Source: Chaunax sp. Z400
Lineage: Eukaryota > Chordata > Actinopteri > Lophiiformes > Chaunacidae
Length of the DNA stretch: 64,000 bases
Direction of reading: 5' to 3'
NCBI GenBank assembly: GCA_037577475.1
Contig: CM075197.1
Coordinates: forward strand, 26,388,150-26,452,149
The notes beneath the pieces are model-generated. The model was given only the letters and a program-made list of their open reading frames with translations. It did no database searches and had not been told where the DNA came from. Below are positions 44,486 to 57,720 of the stretch, in pieces (within the stretch, counting starts at the first letter, position 1; each line of letters opens with the position of its first letter). Position numbers and translations under genes: made by a program.

Positions 44486-47400
44486 TTTGTTTGTCTTATT
44501 TATTTTATGATGTGTTCTGGTTGGGTTGACTCTTTGGGGACGTTACAGGTGATCCAGTCCAGTACAAACCTCCCAGAACCCTCAGAACATCCAGGACTGA
44601 CCTCCTGGTTCTCTACAACAAAACACAGCGAAGCAGCATTTTATCCATTTGTTGTAAATTAATTTATTTGTACATCTAATATGGGAGTATTTCCTACATC
44701 CCTTAAACTTTATCATCACTGCACTACTTCATTTTAAACTGTATGTGGATTTTAAATCATAAACTTCACACCTTTTGTTATATTTTATTGTCCTATAAAG
44801 CAGTGAATCATCTTGTTATATGAAATATGTTATATAAATAAATCTGCCTTGCCTTCAAATATAAAATACAGAATAATTGATGGGAGTATTCACTTACTTT
44901 TAATAGGACACACCTGAATCATCAGTGCTGCAGCCAGTTTGTTTCAGCACTCAGGTAAATGGAGCTCACCTGTGTGCTTCGGCTGATTGTAGTATAAATA
45001 CAATGCTGAAGCTGCTCGGTTCTCGTTCACCAGTAGGAACGTGTTGCAGTGTGTGAACAGCATTTACAGCTGAAGTCAATAATACCTCATTCGATTCATT
45101 TTAATCACACTAGATTACTGTTATCGATGGATATATTTAACATGCTTTGCCCTTTGGTCGTCTGAAATAACTGATTTCAAATCAGATAAATGTGCCTTAT
45201 GTCATCTATTGTCACCATGACAACCATATTATTCAATGAGCAAAGAACACGTTGAGGATGTTGCTGCAGCCCCGATAGACTGATGACAAACTGGTCCCAC
45301 TGGGAGGCCACTCACCCTCCCAGCAGCATGAGCTCCAGGTGGCCTCTGCCACAACTCATCTATATTTACGTGGTGCTGCCGGATGATGACGGCGTGTCCT
45401 ACATTTCCTTCTGAGGCGTCTCACTGACAGAATGTCTCTCAGCGATGACTAAGTAGAACATTGTGGTAAATAATCCACACTCAGGTTCATTCTGACCTTT
45501 TTCAATATGCATTAAACCAGGACAGAACATAAAGGTGCAGCATCACTAAAGGCCACCAGAGGCTGCTTGTCTTTACATAATCTCATCATCTCACCGTCGC
45601 TGGTGTGATCATTCCAACCTAAAGCTTTATAAGGTTTTCAAAAGGGTAGGTTTCAGTGTTTGATTTTGAAGGCCCAAAGGGGATTTCACACAACAAATAC
45701 TACTGGGTAGGATTACTGCTAGGGTGGAAAAAGCAGAACGAAGCCTGTTGTCTCCAGAGGGATGGTGTGAAATCTGATAAATGTCTTCAAGTGATGTTTC
45801 AGAATGAAGAAACTTAGAAAGGAACCTCTGGAGCTGGTGTTTGTCGACAGTCTGCTGTTGGCCAACTTCTGTTTGAGCTCCAAATGTGACTGAGTTGAAC
45901 TTTAGTCCTGAGGAGGATCCTGCAGGACCACAGAGTTCACATCCACCAACAGGCAGAAACCAAACACATGAGAACATGGGAACTAATTTTATATTAACTG
46001 ACCTACTTTTAATAATATTGACAAGAAAAAAAGGCCCTTTCAAATAATGTTGAGATCTGATGATATTAATGATCACATGACCTCCTCCAACTCTCATTGG
46101 TTAAAAACAAACATAAAACGGCTCCATACAGGATCCAAGCTTCCAGAAGCCCCAAGATCCTGCATTGGCCTGAAGAGACGTTATTTAGACCTGAAATATC
46201 CACTGTAGCCATTAAGCTAAAAGCGTTAGCGTTAGTGCGTGTGAATGCACCACAAGAGGATTTCAACAAGTTTCACAAACTCGACACACGTCGGTGTTTA
46301 ACTGCTACCCAAAAGGCGCACCTACTTAAGATGCAGTGCATGCTAACGCCTTTAGCTTGGAGGCTACGGTGAAGGTTTCAGCATATAATATAGGACTCCC
46401 TGGAAGAAGAGATCTTGTATCTCTATGGGACCTTCCTGGATAAATAAACGATTAGGGGTCTAGAGCTTCTGTAGACTTGAAGTCCACCGTATGAGCTGTA
46501 GAAACTAGAAACTAATTTATTTTGGGGGGTTGTTTTTTTTGTTTTTTTTTACATGTAAAACAAGTCCCCATCTGCTTCAGTTGTTAGCAGAATGCTACAA
46601 TGAAAGAAGTTCCTTTAATGTTTTGTAAACTTAAAACCCTAACCTACTTTCCATCGTCAAGGCATCGAGTAGATAATGGCTGAATTGTTCTTTTAAGCCT
46701 CAAATAGTAGTTTCAAACGGGCTGATTTTAAATTAAATTCTATATCCTTCTATTTCTATAGAGGAAAATAATGTTCATCCAGTGATCAACTATCTGCTGC
46801 TTTAAAGCAAAAGTTATATTTTAACCTGATGGAGAGTTCCAGATGATTAAGTCATTAAATACTCTCATTAAGAACATAATCCAGCCCTGATCAATATATA
46901 ATTAACCCCTTAATTACTATGTGAGACATTTTACATGTGACTGTGGCCATAAAGCCATGGGTACATTTTGTTTCCTGTGTGTGTCCATCAGCAGAAAAAG
47001 CCCCTTAAACAAGTGTAACATTACATCGAAGCTGCACCTCCTTGCAAGATAAAAACAACCTATGAAAAAGGTAGAAAATAGCAGGAATGCAGGAGAGTGG
47101 GTACAGGTCAGAAAGTGTACATTGGCCAGATTGATGGTATGACACATGTGTGAGGCCCTGTTTCTGTGAACTGCATTCCACATCCAGGGAGGCCTCCAGG
47201 ATAGGGGCTCTGCAGTATTCTTGTGCCTGCCTGTTTAATCACATTTACAGGAGACTCCAAGCCGTGGCAGGGGACTCCCCGGACCGTCTGGACCGGACTC
47301 ACATGCCACACCACGCTTGTTGCTTGGTCTCAACAGCACAGACACGCCTCTTTATTCCCAAATACCAATCGCTGAACCCGTCCGTTAACTCTCCCCTCAC

Positions 47401-48339
47401 CTACTAATCCGCCTCAGCTCCTCCGTCAGTCCACCTCCACACCGGATTCCACTCCAGGTCTTCTATGTAGCTTGTTCCCTACTATGAAAGTAGGTCACTG
47501 TTTGCTTTGTATTATTCAGCAACTGGAATGGTTGTGCGTGAGGGTTCTTGACTGTGATCTTGGTGTCATGCAGCCAGCCAGTAGTGTGCAGAGCAGAGGA
47601 GAGGGAGAGGAAGTCTTCCAGGCAACAACACAGGTCAATTGAAGGAAATGTTTGACCCTGGAAAACAAAGCGAAACTCACCCATCGCTTTTTCTACTCTC
47701 ATACTTAGCGTGTAACCTCCATGAGCGGCCTCTCTGCCCACCTCAGCCTGTAAATTTGAAACTAAACGCATCCTCAAAGTGCCCTCATGCGGAGGCTGAT
47801 GAAGAGAGGTCACCATGACATGAGGTCGGGATATGTTTTAGCAAATGAGGCTCGCAGCAAACCCACACAGTCATTAAGATGAGATGAACTCACAAAGAGT
47901 TCACCTCATCTCATCACAGCCTGCCGTCTGACAGATAGAATCTGGCAGGAGTTCAGGTCTGTGTGTACGCAGGTGTATATTTGTAGCTATGTATCAATGC
48001 TTCCTGCAGAATGAGTCTGTATTCAGTCCACAGGGGGATTAGGCCAGAGTGGAATCCTACCTGGAATGCAGAGCTGTTACATAACTCGGAGGACTTTGGA
48101 TGATCTGTAATTGATGCACTTTGTGGTTGTTGGGTTTTTTTTCTGAAAATACAGCAGCGTCACACACACAAAAACAAAAGCCAATACAAATGATTGGGTG
48201 TAGTGTTAAGCCACATGTAAACACACACTACTATCTGCTGAATCACACGCATAACAATGTAACAACCATCTTCGTGTCAGCCGTCCTATGAGGTGCTCAG
48301 ATCTGCTGCCAGATTAATGGCAGTTGTTTCCAGTTCACT

Positions 48340-48890
48340 TTTTTATTTGCCACAATTACCTCTATTTCCACGAAACTTATTAGAAGGTTGGTGCAAAAAG
48401 TTAAGAAAGACCCCCTTCAATTTTGGTGCAGATCTGGATAAAGAGGCAGATCCAGGAAGTTTTTATAAATGTATCCAAAAAGTCTTGGTCTACTGAAGCA
48501 TTAAGATTTCCCTTCACTGGAATTAAGGAGCCTAAAAACAAACCATTGTCCCTCCTCCTCTAAACTTTACAGTATGTACAATGAAGTCTCCTGGCAATGA
48601 TTAAGAGGTGAGTCCTAATATGCTCGTTCCATATAGTGTGCAGAGGAATGTTTGGCCTTGGCAGAGGTATGTTCTCTTCTGAGTACCATTCTAGTTTCCT
48701 GATAAAGTAGGGCAAACACTGTATCCGGATCTGTACCAAAACTTAATGGGTTCTTTCCTGGCCCAGGCCCAGTCCTTCCACCAAGTTTTGTGGAAATCAA
48801 TCCAATACCTTTAACGTTATCCTGCTAACAATCTCAAGCAACCAGCTAACAAACAAGCAAACAAACAAACATGAGTAAAAACAAAGTCGT
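48340..48890 (+). repeat. Dispersed ACAA-tailed repeat, two pieces
   Basis: The first piece has TTTCCACGAAACTTATTAG and TTTTGGTGCAGATCTGGA. The second has ATCCGGATCTGTACCAAAAC, CTTCCACCAAGTTTTGTGGA, TTATCCTGCTAACAATCTC and AACAAACAAACATGAG. The final motif also appears in the copies at 21340 and 34195. Confidence 0.65.
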
Positions 48891-49609
48891 TGTTGGACTT
48901 ATATTCCACCTTAAACGAAGCAGATCAGCTGTCCTCCCTGTCTCAATCATTTCCTACTGTCTCTCGGTTCCTCATACAGTTTCTTCTTGTTTCCCTCAGA
49001 CTGAGTAATAGACACAAAAACCACTAATGATGTAAGCTGTCATTGTGCTGATGCCACTGATGTAAAGGCTGAATGCCTCCGAACACAAAGGCTTCAAGTT
49101 TTAAATGGATCCCATGGCCAGGATGAAGGCAGCGTATGAGCAGGAATAAATCATCTCTTCGTTTCCTGATAACCTTTTCCTGTCGTCGTTAACAGATGGA
49201 GATTACAGATGTTACCTTTTTAAAAAAAATTCTGCCACGGTTTCATCTCAGCATGATAAAAACCCATCAACCAGGCTGTCTGAATAACCTGCCTCCCTGT
49301 TTATAGTTGCCAAGTTCATCTTTCTGACTTATCTTTAGTCATTAAATTTGATAAATACAAAAATAGAGAGATGAGATTTCCTCGAAAAGAGTTCCGTTCC
49401 TTGTATCATGTCAAAGTAAAAAGAATGTCACTGTCCTATTTATGACGGCAAGTAAACAAACGTCTCACTTAACAGGTAAGGTGTGTCATAAAAACTGAAG
49501 GTGGCAAACAAGAATTAAATCCCTAGAAAACAAAGGATGACAACAAATGTCCTCCTTCAGCTATGGTTCTGTTACTCTGGTTCACTTATATCACAAAACA
49601 ATCACTATG

Positions 49610-50010
49610 CACAAACTGGGGCTGCGTCGTCACCTTTTCAGAAGAATTGCATTTTTGCGTTTTACACGGCGATGGTAATGGTGGCGTTTCCAAAAGATGA
49701 CACCCTGGAACCCGTTTTCAAACGTCTTAAACACCATTGTCGAATAAATAAACTTGCCAAAGTGCAAAAAAACGGCAAAACAGCCTTTTTGGACTGGGGG
49801 AACCTCAGAATTGAGTTCCAAAAATGCTCCTTTTTACCGTTATCACACCACAAGAACTAGGAACAGTCGTGAAAGTCAAGGGACAATTTTTAGCTCTTAA
49901 CAAAAGCGGAAGTTTGAGTGTGGTACATGTGCATTGACTGGTTGAGTAAGAGCCAAAAACCACAATTTTGAAAAACCCGTGTGAAACGTTAGCCTTGTAA
50001 AAGAACAGCT
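49610..50010. mobile_element. hAT-like short element, weak
   Basis: GGGGCTGCGTCGTCACC and GCGTTTTACACGGCGATGGT near the left, with AAAACGGCAAAACAGCC and AAAAACCCGTGTGAAACGTT further on. These resemble the interiors of elements with GTTTACACGACAACG ends. Its limits are unclear. Confidence 0.3.
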
Positions 50011-52591
50011 TGCAATGGTAGCCTTAAAAAAACGGAGCACAGCACCAATAAATGTCTCTAAAATTCTTGTTGTTTTGTGCCACACAGAAATGACGTTGCT
50101 CCATCAACCGCTGGCCAGCTAACGTCAAACGTTCCTCTGGGCGGTGCAGATGCTCTGTGGCCAAAGGCTTCCACCAAGGCCAAATAATCCTGTATATCTG
50201 TTTAGGTTGTCTGACCCAACAACTACTATCAGCTGCAGTCTGTTGAAACTAACAACCATCCTTGGAAAAATCAAATTCCAAAATTTTACATGCACCACAG
50301 TGACAAGAGGACTTAAGTTTCTATTTCGATCAGCAGCTGAGTGACAAAGTCCTCCTAGAAGTTCAGAACCCAGCGGCCAGTGCAAATGACTTTATGTCTG
50401 AAAGGGGTATCAGTAATTCACCAATTCTAAGAAGCCACAAAAGAGAAGGAGCAAGCCCACGTTGCTTCACAAGAGAGTCATCACTTAACATTAATGACAC
50501 ATCTAAGTCTCCCTCCACTTGACTGTAGAATTTACAGGTTGTGCAACGAAGTGGCAACCACCTGAGGCGGTGGAAGCATTCAGCGGCTTAATGTAATCAA
50601 TAACATCCACGAGTACACACGGGTCCATGTGAGGTAGGTTTCATCATGAAAGGATGCACATGTGCACACGTCCCCGTACCTCCGTACCCGGGTGGTCACT
50701 ACGCTATAACAACTTATGGAACATGCATGGGTGGAATGCATCCTCCACGTGGACTCCAGGATTGAGTGTGAACTGATCCAGCGTCTGTGATGTCTGGAGC
50801 TGTCCATGCACACATAAGAAAGATGTTGGCACAGATGTTCTCTGTGCTGATAGTCGAGCTCCAACTGTCTGCTGTCACCTCCTGAATGTCAACCTGTCCC
50901 AAAAACATCACGGGTTCGATCTTCAAAGAGTTTTGATGCCAGTAGGAAAAGGTTAAATTATGCAAGCTTCAACTGGTTTATCATAGTTTATTCTCATCAT
51001 GTAAAGTTGCATGAAAATTCCTTGTGCATTCAAACCTGACATCAAACCATTGTTGCGGGGTTTCAGTGGGAACATGCAGCCCACACAGCTGCCTGCATGT
51101 GTCTGTGTTGCTCGGCTCAGTGGTGGGTTTATAGTCGGTCCTGTTGTCAACCTCCTACAGGGAAGAGCGGAAACGCTTCCAACCTGTGCTGCAGGAATGG
51201 AGATGGAGAGTTTTCCACATGTAAAGGGACAGTAATGATGGTGTGAACTGATAACTGCTGCTGTCGTGGTTCTAACCCATGATGGATGTGGATGCAGGTG
51301 CTTTATATGCTAACAGCTGTCTCGCTGGTTATGGATGCTCTGGTAGTATTGCCGTATATTTCCTGCAGGACGATGTTTGCTGCAGGAAGTGTGAACCTAC
51401 AGCTTCCACCTGTTGTCTGTACTGGAGAGTCTTACTCCTGAGTGCTGCCTGTAGTCATACTACTAACATCCGCCTCTGCCTCAGGATAAAGATAGAAGAG
51501 ATCAGGTGTACCCCGTGAACTACCCCCATCATAGGGGGCATATAGAGTTACCCCTGTCCGTACATACGTACGCAACAGGTTTGACAGGGCGTATGGTTTA
51601 TCCACATCTCCTCAAAAACTGCAAGACAGAATTCAATTAAATTTCACAAATGCTTTGTAGGAGCCCCAAACGTCTCCGTCTCATTATTGGTTTCTTGAGT
51701 TTGCTTAATTCTACATTTGAACGTAGGTGATTGTCTGAATGCAAGAGGCAGCAGCGTTTAGCCTGCAGAAGAGCAAAAGCAGAGGTTCCACCAGTCTTGG
51801 TGCTGGGTTCAAGTGGGCATCATTTTGATAACGAGATGAATTTTATCTCGGTTATGGTCAATCTACTTGGCACAAATGTATTTTTTCCAGTAGCGGGGTC
51901 ATCTCTGTCTCAAACTCTAGTTATTCAGAGCAGCAGAGATAAGTTGATGGTAACTACTTGTCTCTGGATCCATAATCCGCATACGTACCCTAATCAGCCT
52001 CGAAATGTAATTAACTCCTCCTCTGCCCAAGATCAACCCCAACATAAAAATCAGTCAACAGCCTTTGACAACTGTTTCTTTCTTGGTTTACAGACAAATA
52101 AAACAAACATGGATTATCACACAACCTCCTCCAACTCTCATTGGTGGAGGTAAAAACAGATTTATTTCTATTTTATGAGTCTGATCTTTATTCTGATTAT
52201 ATCAGAGCAGCAAAACAAGGTTCTTTCTTTCAGCACATAAAAAGCTCTCAGTATTTATGTAAGGAAGCATAAACCTGTTGAGGCTCTGTCATATTCCAGA
52301 CTGATATTTCTCCAGTAGCTGCTGAAGAAATCCTCCCACACTGTGCTCTGTGAGGCTCCCACTGCTGTATTGGTAAGAAATAGCAGTATTATTGAAGAGG
52401 AGGTGGACGAAGGTTAAACTGACTGTTCAGACCTGCAAGTTAAACTTGCTGCCATGGCTAATTTCTCCTCCAAGAAGAGGACACAAAAGCAGTCAGGGTA
52501 AGTCAGAGTAACCACGTCAGGAGGCCTCTGTCTAAAGAGCTGATTGGCTGGTGTGATAGTGTGAAACTAGGTCGCGTTAACCAAAATACAT

Positions 52592-52618
52592 AAGAGAGAG
52601 AGAGAGAGAGAGAGAGAG
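52592..52618 (+). repeat. (GA)n microsatellite
   Basis: Thirteen GA units. Confidence 0.95.
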
Positions 52619-54604
52619 TCAACTCTCCTCTGAGATCCTCCTCTAAGGTGATGTTGCCTAGAAACAGATGCTGCTTCTCCCGTTTCTCAGGTTTCATATT
52701 GTCATTTTAAGGTAGTCACAGCTTAAGTCTGTGATTCTTTACAGTGAAACAAAAGGACTAAATATGATGTGAATGTGAATTTTAACAGGTAAACTTATTA
52801 TCTATCACCTCTATGACCTGTTCCATCTGAGTCACATGTCTCTGCCATGGTTTTCTCCTCAATGACGTGACATAAGTGTGGGTTACGAGAGCAGAGACTA
52901 ATCCTTTATCCTATAGCAGCTGTAGACCTGAAGCACAGGAGGAAGGAGGGATCACATCCTACTGTAGATACACCACCGCGCTCTGCATCCAACATTAGTT
53001 TTCATCCTTCACCACTTTTGGTTCTGAGTAACTGTTGTGATCTGAAGTGGCCTCCGACACATTTAGGTAGCTTGTTAAGATTTCTAGGACACTGGGGGAT
53101 TTAGGTAGTAATCCCACCATCAGCTGGTCAAAGCTAGTGCTGGACTATTTTTGCTCCAGTGATAGTACACTACTATTCCTGTAGTGCTTTTCTAATCATG
53201 GCTGCTCACTTCTGCAGGAAAACAAGCTGCATTGTATGGATGACCATGAACTACACACTGAATTTATGGTTGGACTACATTTTGAGTATTACTATGGTAC
53301 TTTAAAAGCTCAGAATTTGCACTATATGAACAAAACCATATTAATTAATAAATACTTACTAATCCGGGAACAGTTATTGGATTGGATAGTTTTGGTGCAT
53401 CATTTAAATCTTGATTTTTTTTGTCTTTTATATATCATTTTAAATGTTATGGAACCATTTACTTTCTCAAATCTCCTAGACTAAATGATTACTTGATTAA
53501 TCAAAGTGTTGCAGTGTAATCAACTACTTGTAATTAAATTAACTAAACTACTAAATTACTACCGCTGGTCGTTCAGTAGTTACATAACTACATAAATACT
53601 TTTTGCGTAGTAATCTACTGAAACTACAAAATCTTTCAGGATATAAAAGGTAGAAAACGTTGCATCCTGTCTGCAGGTGTTTCCAGGTCTTTTCACTAAA
53701 CTCAGATCGAAATGTCAAAGTAAGCTGTACTGATCTAACATGAAGTTTATAGGAATAGATTTTAGTGAACTTATAGCTATAATCTTTAGAACCTTTGGCA
53801 TCTACATTAAACTGTTTTTGTAGGTTTAAATAGATGCACAGCATGAGCTCAAAGTAAGGCAGCAGGTCAGTGTTAAAGGGTTAAAATACCCCATCCTATT
53901 GTTCTGCTATCATTCTATTATTCTGTATAACCCGTCTGTCCTAGTTATTTTATTTCTCTGTTGACAGGGATTCACTGTAAAAAGATGTAAACCACATGCA
54001 CATTTAAATACAATAAATATTCGGTTGATTAAAACCAATATTTGTCCTTCAAGACTTAGTGTCCATCTCCTGTTGTATCACTGCTGCACAGACACTAAAT
54101 GCTTATTAGTTGTTAACACGATGGCATGAGTGCCCCGTAGGGACTCATTTAGATTGGAGGTTGGCTGGCGAGCATCAAAAGGGACAACACCAGACAGCCA
54201 GAGGACAAACAGCCCCCATCACACACACAATCCTCTATGCCAAAGTGTTGGCTGGCACCGAAGACCCTGGCAGCCTGAAGACAGGAGGACAGCACCGCCG
54301 GGGCAGCAGCTGCTGCTGTCGAGCAAACACTGGAAAAAACATACAGGCTGACAACGCTGAAGGACAATGTGTGCCTTGTCCATTCAGCTGGACACACAGG
54401 GCATCAGTATTTATGCGAGAAAATTAAAGGTAGACTCCCACTCAACTAACAGCCTAGGTGTACAAAATGCATTCCACCCAAAATGCGGCATATTAATTAA
54501 TAAAGATCATTTTAATACCTGGTCAAGTTTCAATGCATAATTCAAACGAAAACATCCCAAAAGGAAAAGGGAATTCCGTGGATAGATTTGTTTTGGATTT
54601 CCTA

Positions 54605-54782
54605 CCTGGCAGCAGTTTCCCTGCAGCTTCCCGTCGAATATGCGCCAGTCGTCCAGATTTAGATTTCAGTAGCTCCCATTGATCCTTCTGCTCTCCAATA
54701 TTTACCAGATTTGCTCTCCGTTTCTTTTCGTCAGCTACTCCACGCCTGTTATTTTAGGTCGTCCACGCTTTCTCTTCTCCAT
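54605..54782 (-). pseudogene. Broken AT-hook exon inside the TTAA element
   Basis: On the - strand an ATG at 54782 opens MEKRKRGRPKITGVE, an AT-hook-like basic start (KRGRPK), then a stop. One base out of frame the sequence reads ADEKKRRANLVNIGEQKDQ, then WELLKSKSGRLAHIR and AGKLLP, ending at CCAG followed by GTAGG, a possible splice donor. The second part resembles the short charged helical segment that precedes zinc-finger or transposon-derived DNA-binding proteins in fish, though I cannot name the family. A single-base shift breaks it. It is probably the first exon of a parent element. Confidence 0.45.
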
Positions 54783-54874
54783 GTTCTCGCAGATTAGAAA
54801 CTTCTGCGCAGGTGCGTTGGGCCTTGCGTGGCCTGGAAATCTGGGGAAGCCCTTGGGGAAGACATAGTTCCGTG

Positions 54875-54882
54875 TGACGTCA
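54875..54882. promoter_or_regulatory. Perfect CRE palindrome (TGACGTCA)
   Basis: A CREB/ATF consensus site lies about 93 bases upstream of the - strand ATG at 54782, in GC-richer DNA within the TTAA element. The layout suggests a small promoter driving the broken exon. Confidence 0.5.
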
Positions 54883-55689
54883 CCAAATTTCAAAATGGCC
54901 CTTTGTTTACTTCACATTTTTTGCCCTTCACTGGCTTAAAATCGGAATTGTTCTCTGTATTCTGCTGTGCTAAAAATATGACCGTTTTATCAGGCTGTAG
55001 AATAGCATTCGTCCTACTGAATAAAAATATCGTGGTTACTTTAAAAATTCTTCACGCGGCTTGAGCAGGAAAATACTGAGTGGGAGTAAACCTTTAATTT
55101 ACTTTAACTAAACAACCATGGTTCTAAGATGAGGACCGTCAACATCATTTGATTGTTAGAAACCCATTTTAACCCATTTTACCGGGGGCAGGCGAGGTTA
55201 AAAGTAATCTCCGTCTATGATTCTATGTAGTATACAGTAATTCATGTAGTTTGTGAAGTGGACACTGGTGATGTTTGGGAGCTGAGGATAGATGAGGAGG
55301 AAAAAGAATCACTCAGAGTGACTCGTTATAAAAAAAATGAACAAGAACTAGTTCATGTTGATCAGATGTGATGTTTGAACATGTCATTCTAAAACCATAG
55401 GTATTAACAGCTGCCATAACAACCTCTGTTCTTCTGGTTTCAGGCGTTCCACCAGATGCTGAAACTGCTTGCAGAGATTTTGTCCCACTCAGCCACAGGA
55501 GCATGAGTGAGGTTGAGTTCAGGGCTCTGCAAAGCCAGTCTTCCACACCACATTTGGCTCACTAGTGTTCTTTCACCCTGTTGCTGAATGTCTCTAGTGG
55601 AAATTACAAGGATCAAACAGTGAGCCATTTGTTTATTTGAGACAGATTAAGCTGAACTGGTGCACTGATGACTAGATGTGGGGCAGAAA

Positions 55690-56400
55690 CATTGTAAGTC
55701 ACGAGTTAGTCTCAAGTCTTGGCCATGAGGTCCCAAATTAAGACAAGCAGGTCTCAAGTGGAGACCAGCATCTCCAAAGTCAAGCCTCAAATTAAGCCAA
55801 GTCCTATAAGTCAAGACCAACAACTCCCAAGTGGAGAACAAGTCAAAGTCAAGACTAACAATTCCAGAGTCAAGACCAACAAGGCACAAGTCAAGGACAG
55901 CAAGTCCTGCATGTTTAGATCAACAATTCCTGAGTCAAGAACAAGTCACAAGTCAAGAACAACAAGCCCTATTAGTCAAGACGAACAATTCCCAAGTGGA
56001 GAACAACTTGTCAAAGTCAAGAACAAGTCCTACAAGTAAAGACCAACATTTCCCGAGTCAAGACCAGCAAGTCACAAGTCAAGACCAACAAGTCAAGAAC
56101 AGTAAGTCCTACAAGTCAAGACCAACAAGTCACAAGTCAAGACCAACAAGAAAGAACAACTGGTCCTGTAAGTTAAGACCAACAGTTCCGGAGTCAAGAC
56201 CAACAAGTCACAAGTCAAGAACAAGTCAAGAGTCAAGAACCACAAGTTGAGAACAAGAAATCACAAGTCATGTCCCAAATTGAGATCAACAAGTGAAGAC
56301 CAATAAGTCCAATATCATAACTAGAAAAGCAAAGACTAACCATTCACAAGTCAATATCGTCAAGTCCCAAGGTAAAACTAGTCAAAGTCCTAAACTTTAC
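55690..56400 (+). repeat. AAGTC-type degenerate tandem array
   Basis: About 700 bp built of variants of CAAGTCAAGACCAACAAGTC and CACAAGTCAAGAAC with poorly fixed period. Open frames across it (repeated Ser-Arg-Pro-Thr-Ser and similar) follow from the repeat and are not genes. Similar arrays occur in other fish genomes as I recall. Confidence 0.85.
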
Positions 56401-56895
56401 GTTTAGAATCCTAAACACATCATTATGGGCCCGTCACCAACCTTAATGACGTTTTTCATTTAATTAGTAAGTTAAATGAGAAATATTCAAAGTCGAGTTC
56501 CAAGCCTTTTTGGTTTTGTTAAGCCCAAAGTCAACCATGACTAGAATTTAACCTGAGGCCAAGTCATGTGATGTCTGTACGTAGCTCTCTCAATAACTAC
56601 TAGGATCATACTTTCACCTACTGATGGTTCTTGTTGGAGCTCTGACATACCTGTAAAACTGTAGAGGCCAACCAAATCAACCTGAAAACACTTGTGGTGG
56701 ATAATTGCTCATTCTCTGATTGCACCAGTTGTTCACTGACTGTGCGAGGCCTCAGATAAACACCAATAAATTCAATCAACTGAACATTGGAATTGGGGCA
56801 GACAGCAGTTGTTTAATGAGGCTCTTTGCTGGATCCAGACTGCTGTGCCTTGGGGACAATCACTACCTTTTTTCCCTGCTCTCCTGCAAGAGACA

Positions 56896-56918
56896 TGTAT
56901 ATATATATATATATATAA
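56896..56918 (+). repeat. (TA)n microsatellite
   Basis: Eleven TA units. Confidence 0.9.
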
Positions 56919-57654
56919 TGCTCAGTCCGTAACAATAAGACGACATGTATTTCTTGTTTATGAGACAGGAACAAAAGCGAGGGAGAGAGGTGTGGAGATG
57001 GTGCAGGAACAAAGAGAGTATGAAAACAAAGATGAAAAAGGAAGCAGTACAAAATAAGGGAGAGAGAGAAAAGAGGAGCGAGGCAGAGGCCATGTGCTTA
57101 GAAACGTGTTTGTCCATGCTGACAGCATGTGACTGGAAGCAGAGCACAGCAGGGGAGAGAGTGTGTTTGTGAGAGATTTATATAGATGTTTGTGTGTTTC
57201 TCATTCTTTCTTTCTCTGCATGTGTGACTTTTACACAATCAGTCTGGTTATTGTGACCCCGTAGACTCAGCGCAGCATAGAATCAAACCATCAGGCTTAT
57301 GTCCATCATATCGGTGAAGAGGATCGGCTCCGATCTTTCCGTTCGATCCTCGCAGACACCGTTGGTTTGGTAGGTTTCTCTCCCACAGGGAATTTTGGCG
57401 TCCCTGTGTGATTTGGCCTCCTGCTAACAAACCACCACTACCAAACACACACGAGGAAATATTATGTGCCACGTGTTTTCTGGTAAGGTGAAAAGGTGGC
57501 GTGTCAACAAAAGCAGATGATCCTCGACAAACGATGAGTCAGTGCAAAAAAAAAGGGCATGAAATTGGCAACTCTTAATGGAGACCCAATTTTTATATAA
57601 TGAGTAAATAATTGATTGGATTAAAAAGAGAAACATCATCTAATATTTCTGTTT

Positions 57655-57720
57655 ATTTGTTTATTTGCCGGTTGACAGGATTATGCAAACACTTCTTGAC
57701 AGACTTTCATGTAAATTGAG
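57655..57720 (-). repeat. Dispersed TGTT-tailed repeat end
   Basis: TTTATTTGCCGGTTGACAGG followed by ATTATGCAAACACTTCTTGA and TTTCATGTAAATTGAG is the end common to the family at 29880. Confidence 0.5.

Larger units (their letters stand above)
54424..55097 (-). mobile_element. TTAA-flanked inverted-repeat element, 666 bp
   Basis: AGGTAGACTCCCACTCA at 54428-54444 and TGAGTGGGAGTAAACCT at 55077-55093 are inverted copies matching at 15 of 17 positions. TTAA sits directly outside each (54424-54427 and 55094-55097). TTAA target duplications are typical of piggyBac and Kolobok DNA transposons; the AGG terminus fits Kolobok better, but that is inference. The interior carries a - strand exon-like segment and a CRE palindrome, and no full transposase. 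Confidence 0.7.

Noticed and set aside
45627..46097. 156-codon - strand frame
   Set aside because: No recognisable domain, no splice or promoter context, and surrounding sequence is repeat-like. It could be a mobile-element remnant but I cannot support it.
50905..50925. tRNA B-box-like GGGTTCGATC
   Set aside because: No matching A box or cloverleaf could be formed with the 60-70 bases upstream.
55719..56250. Open frames of 106 and 139 codons rich in Ser, Lys, Thr and Gln
   Set aside because: They follow the AAGTC tandem array and have no domain or splice context.
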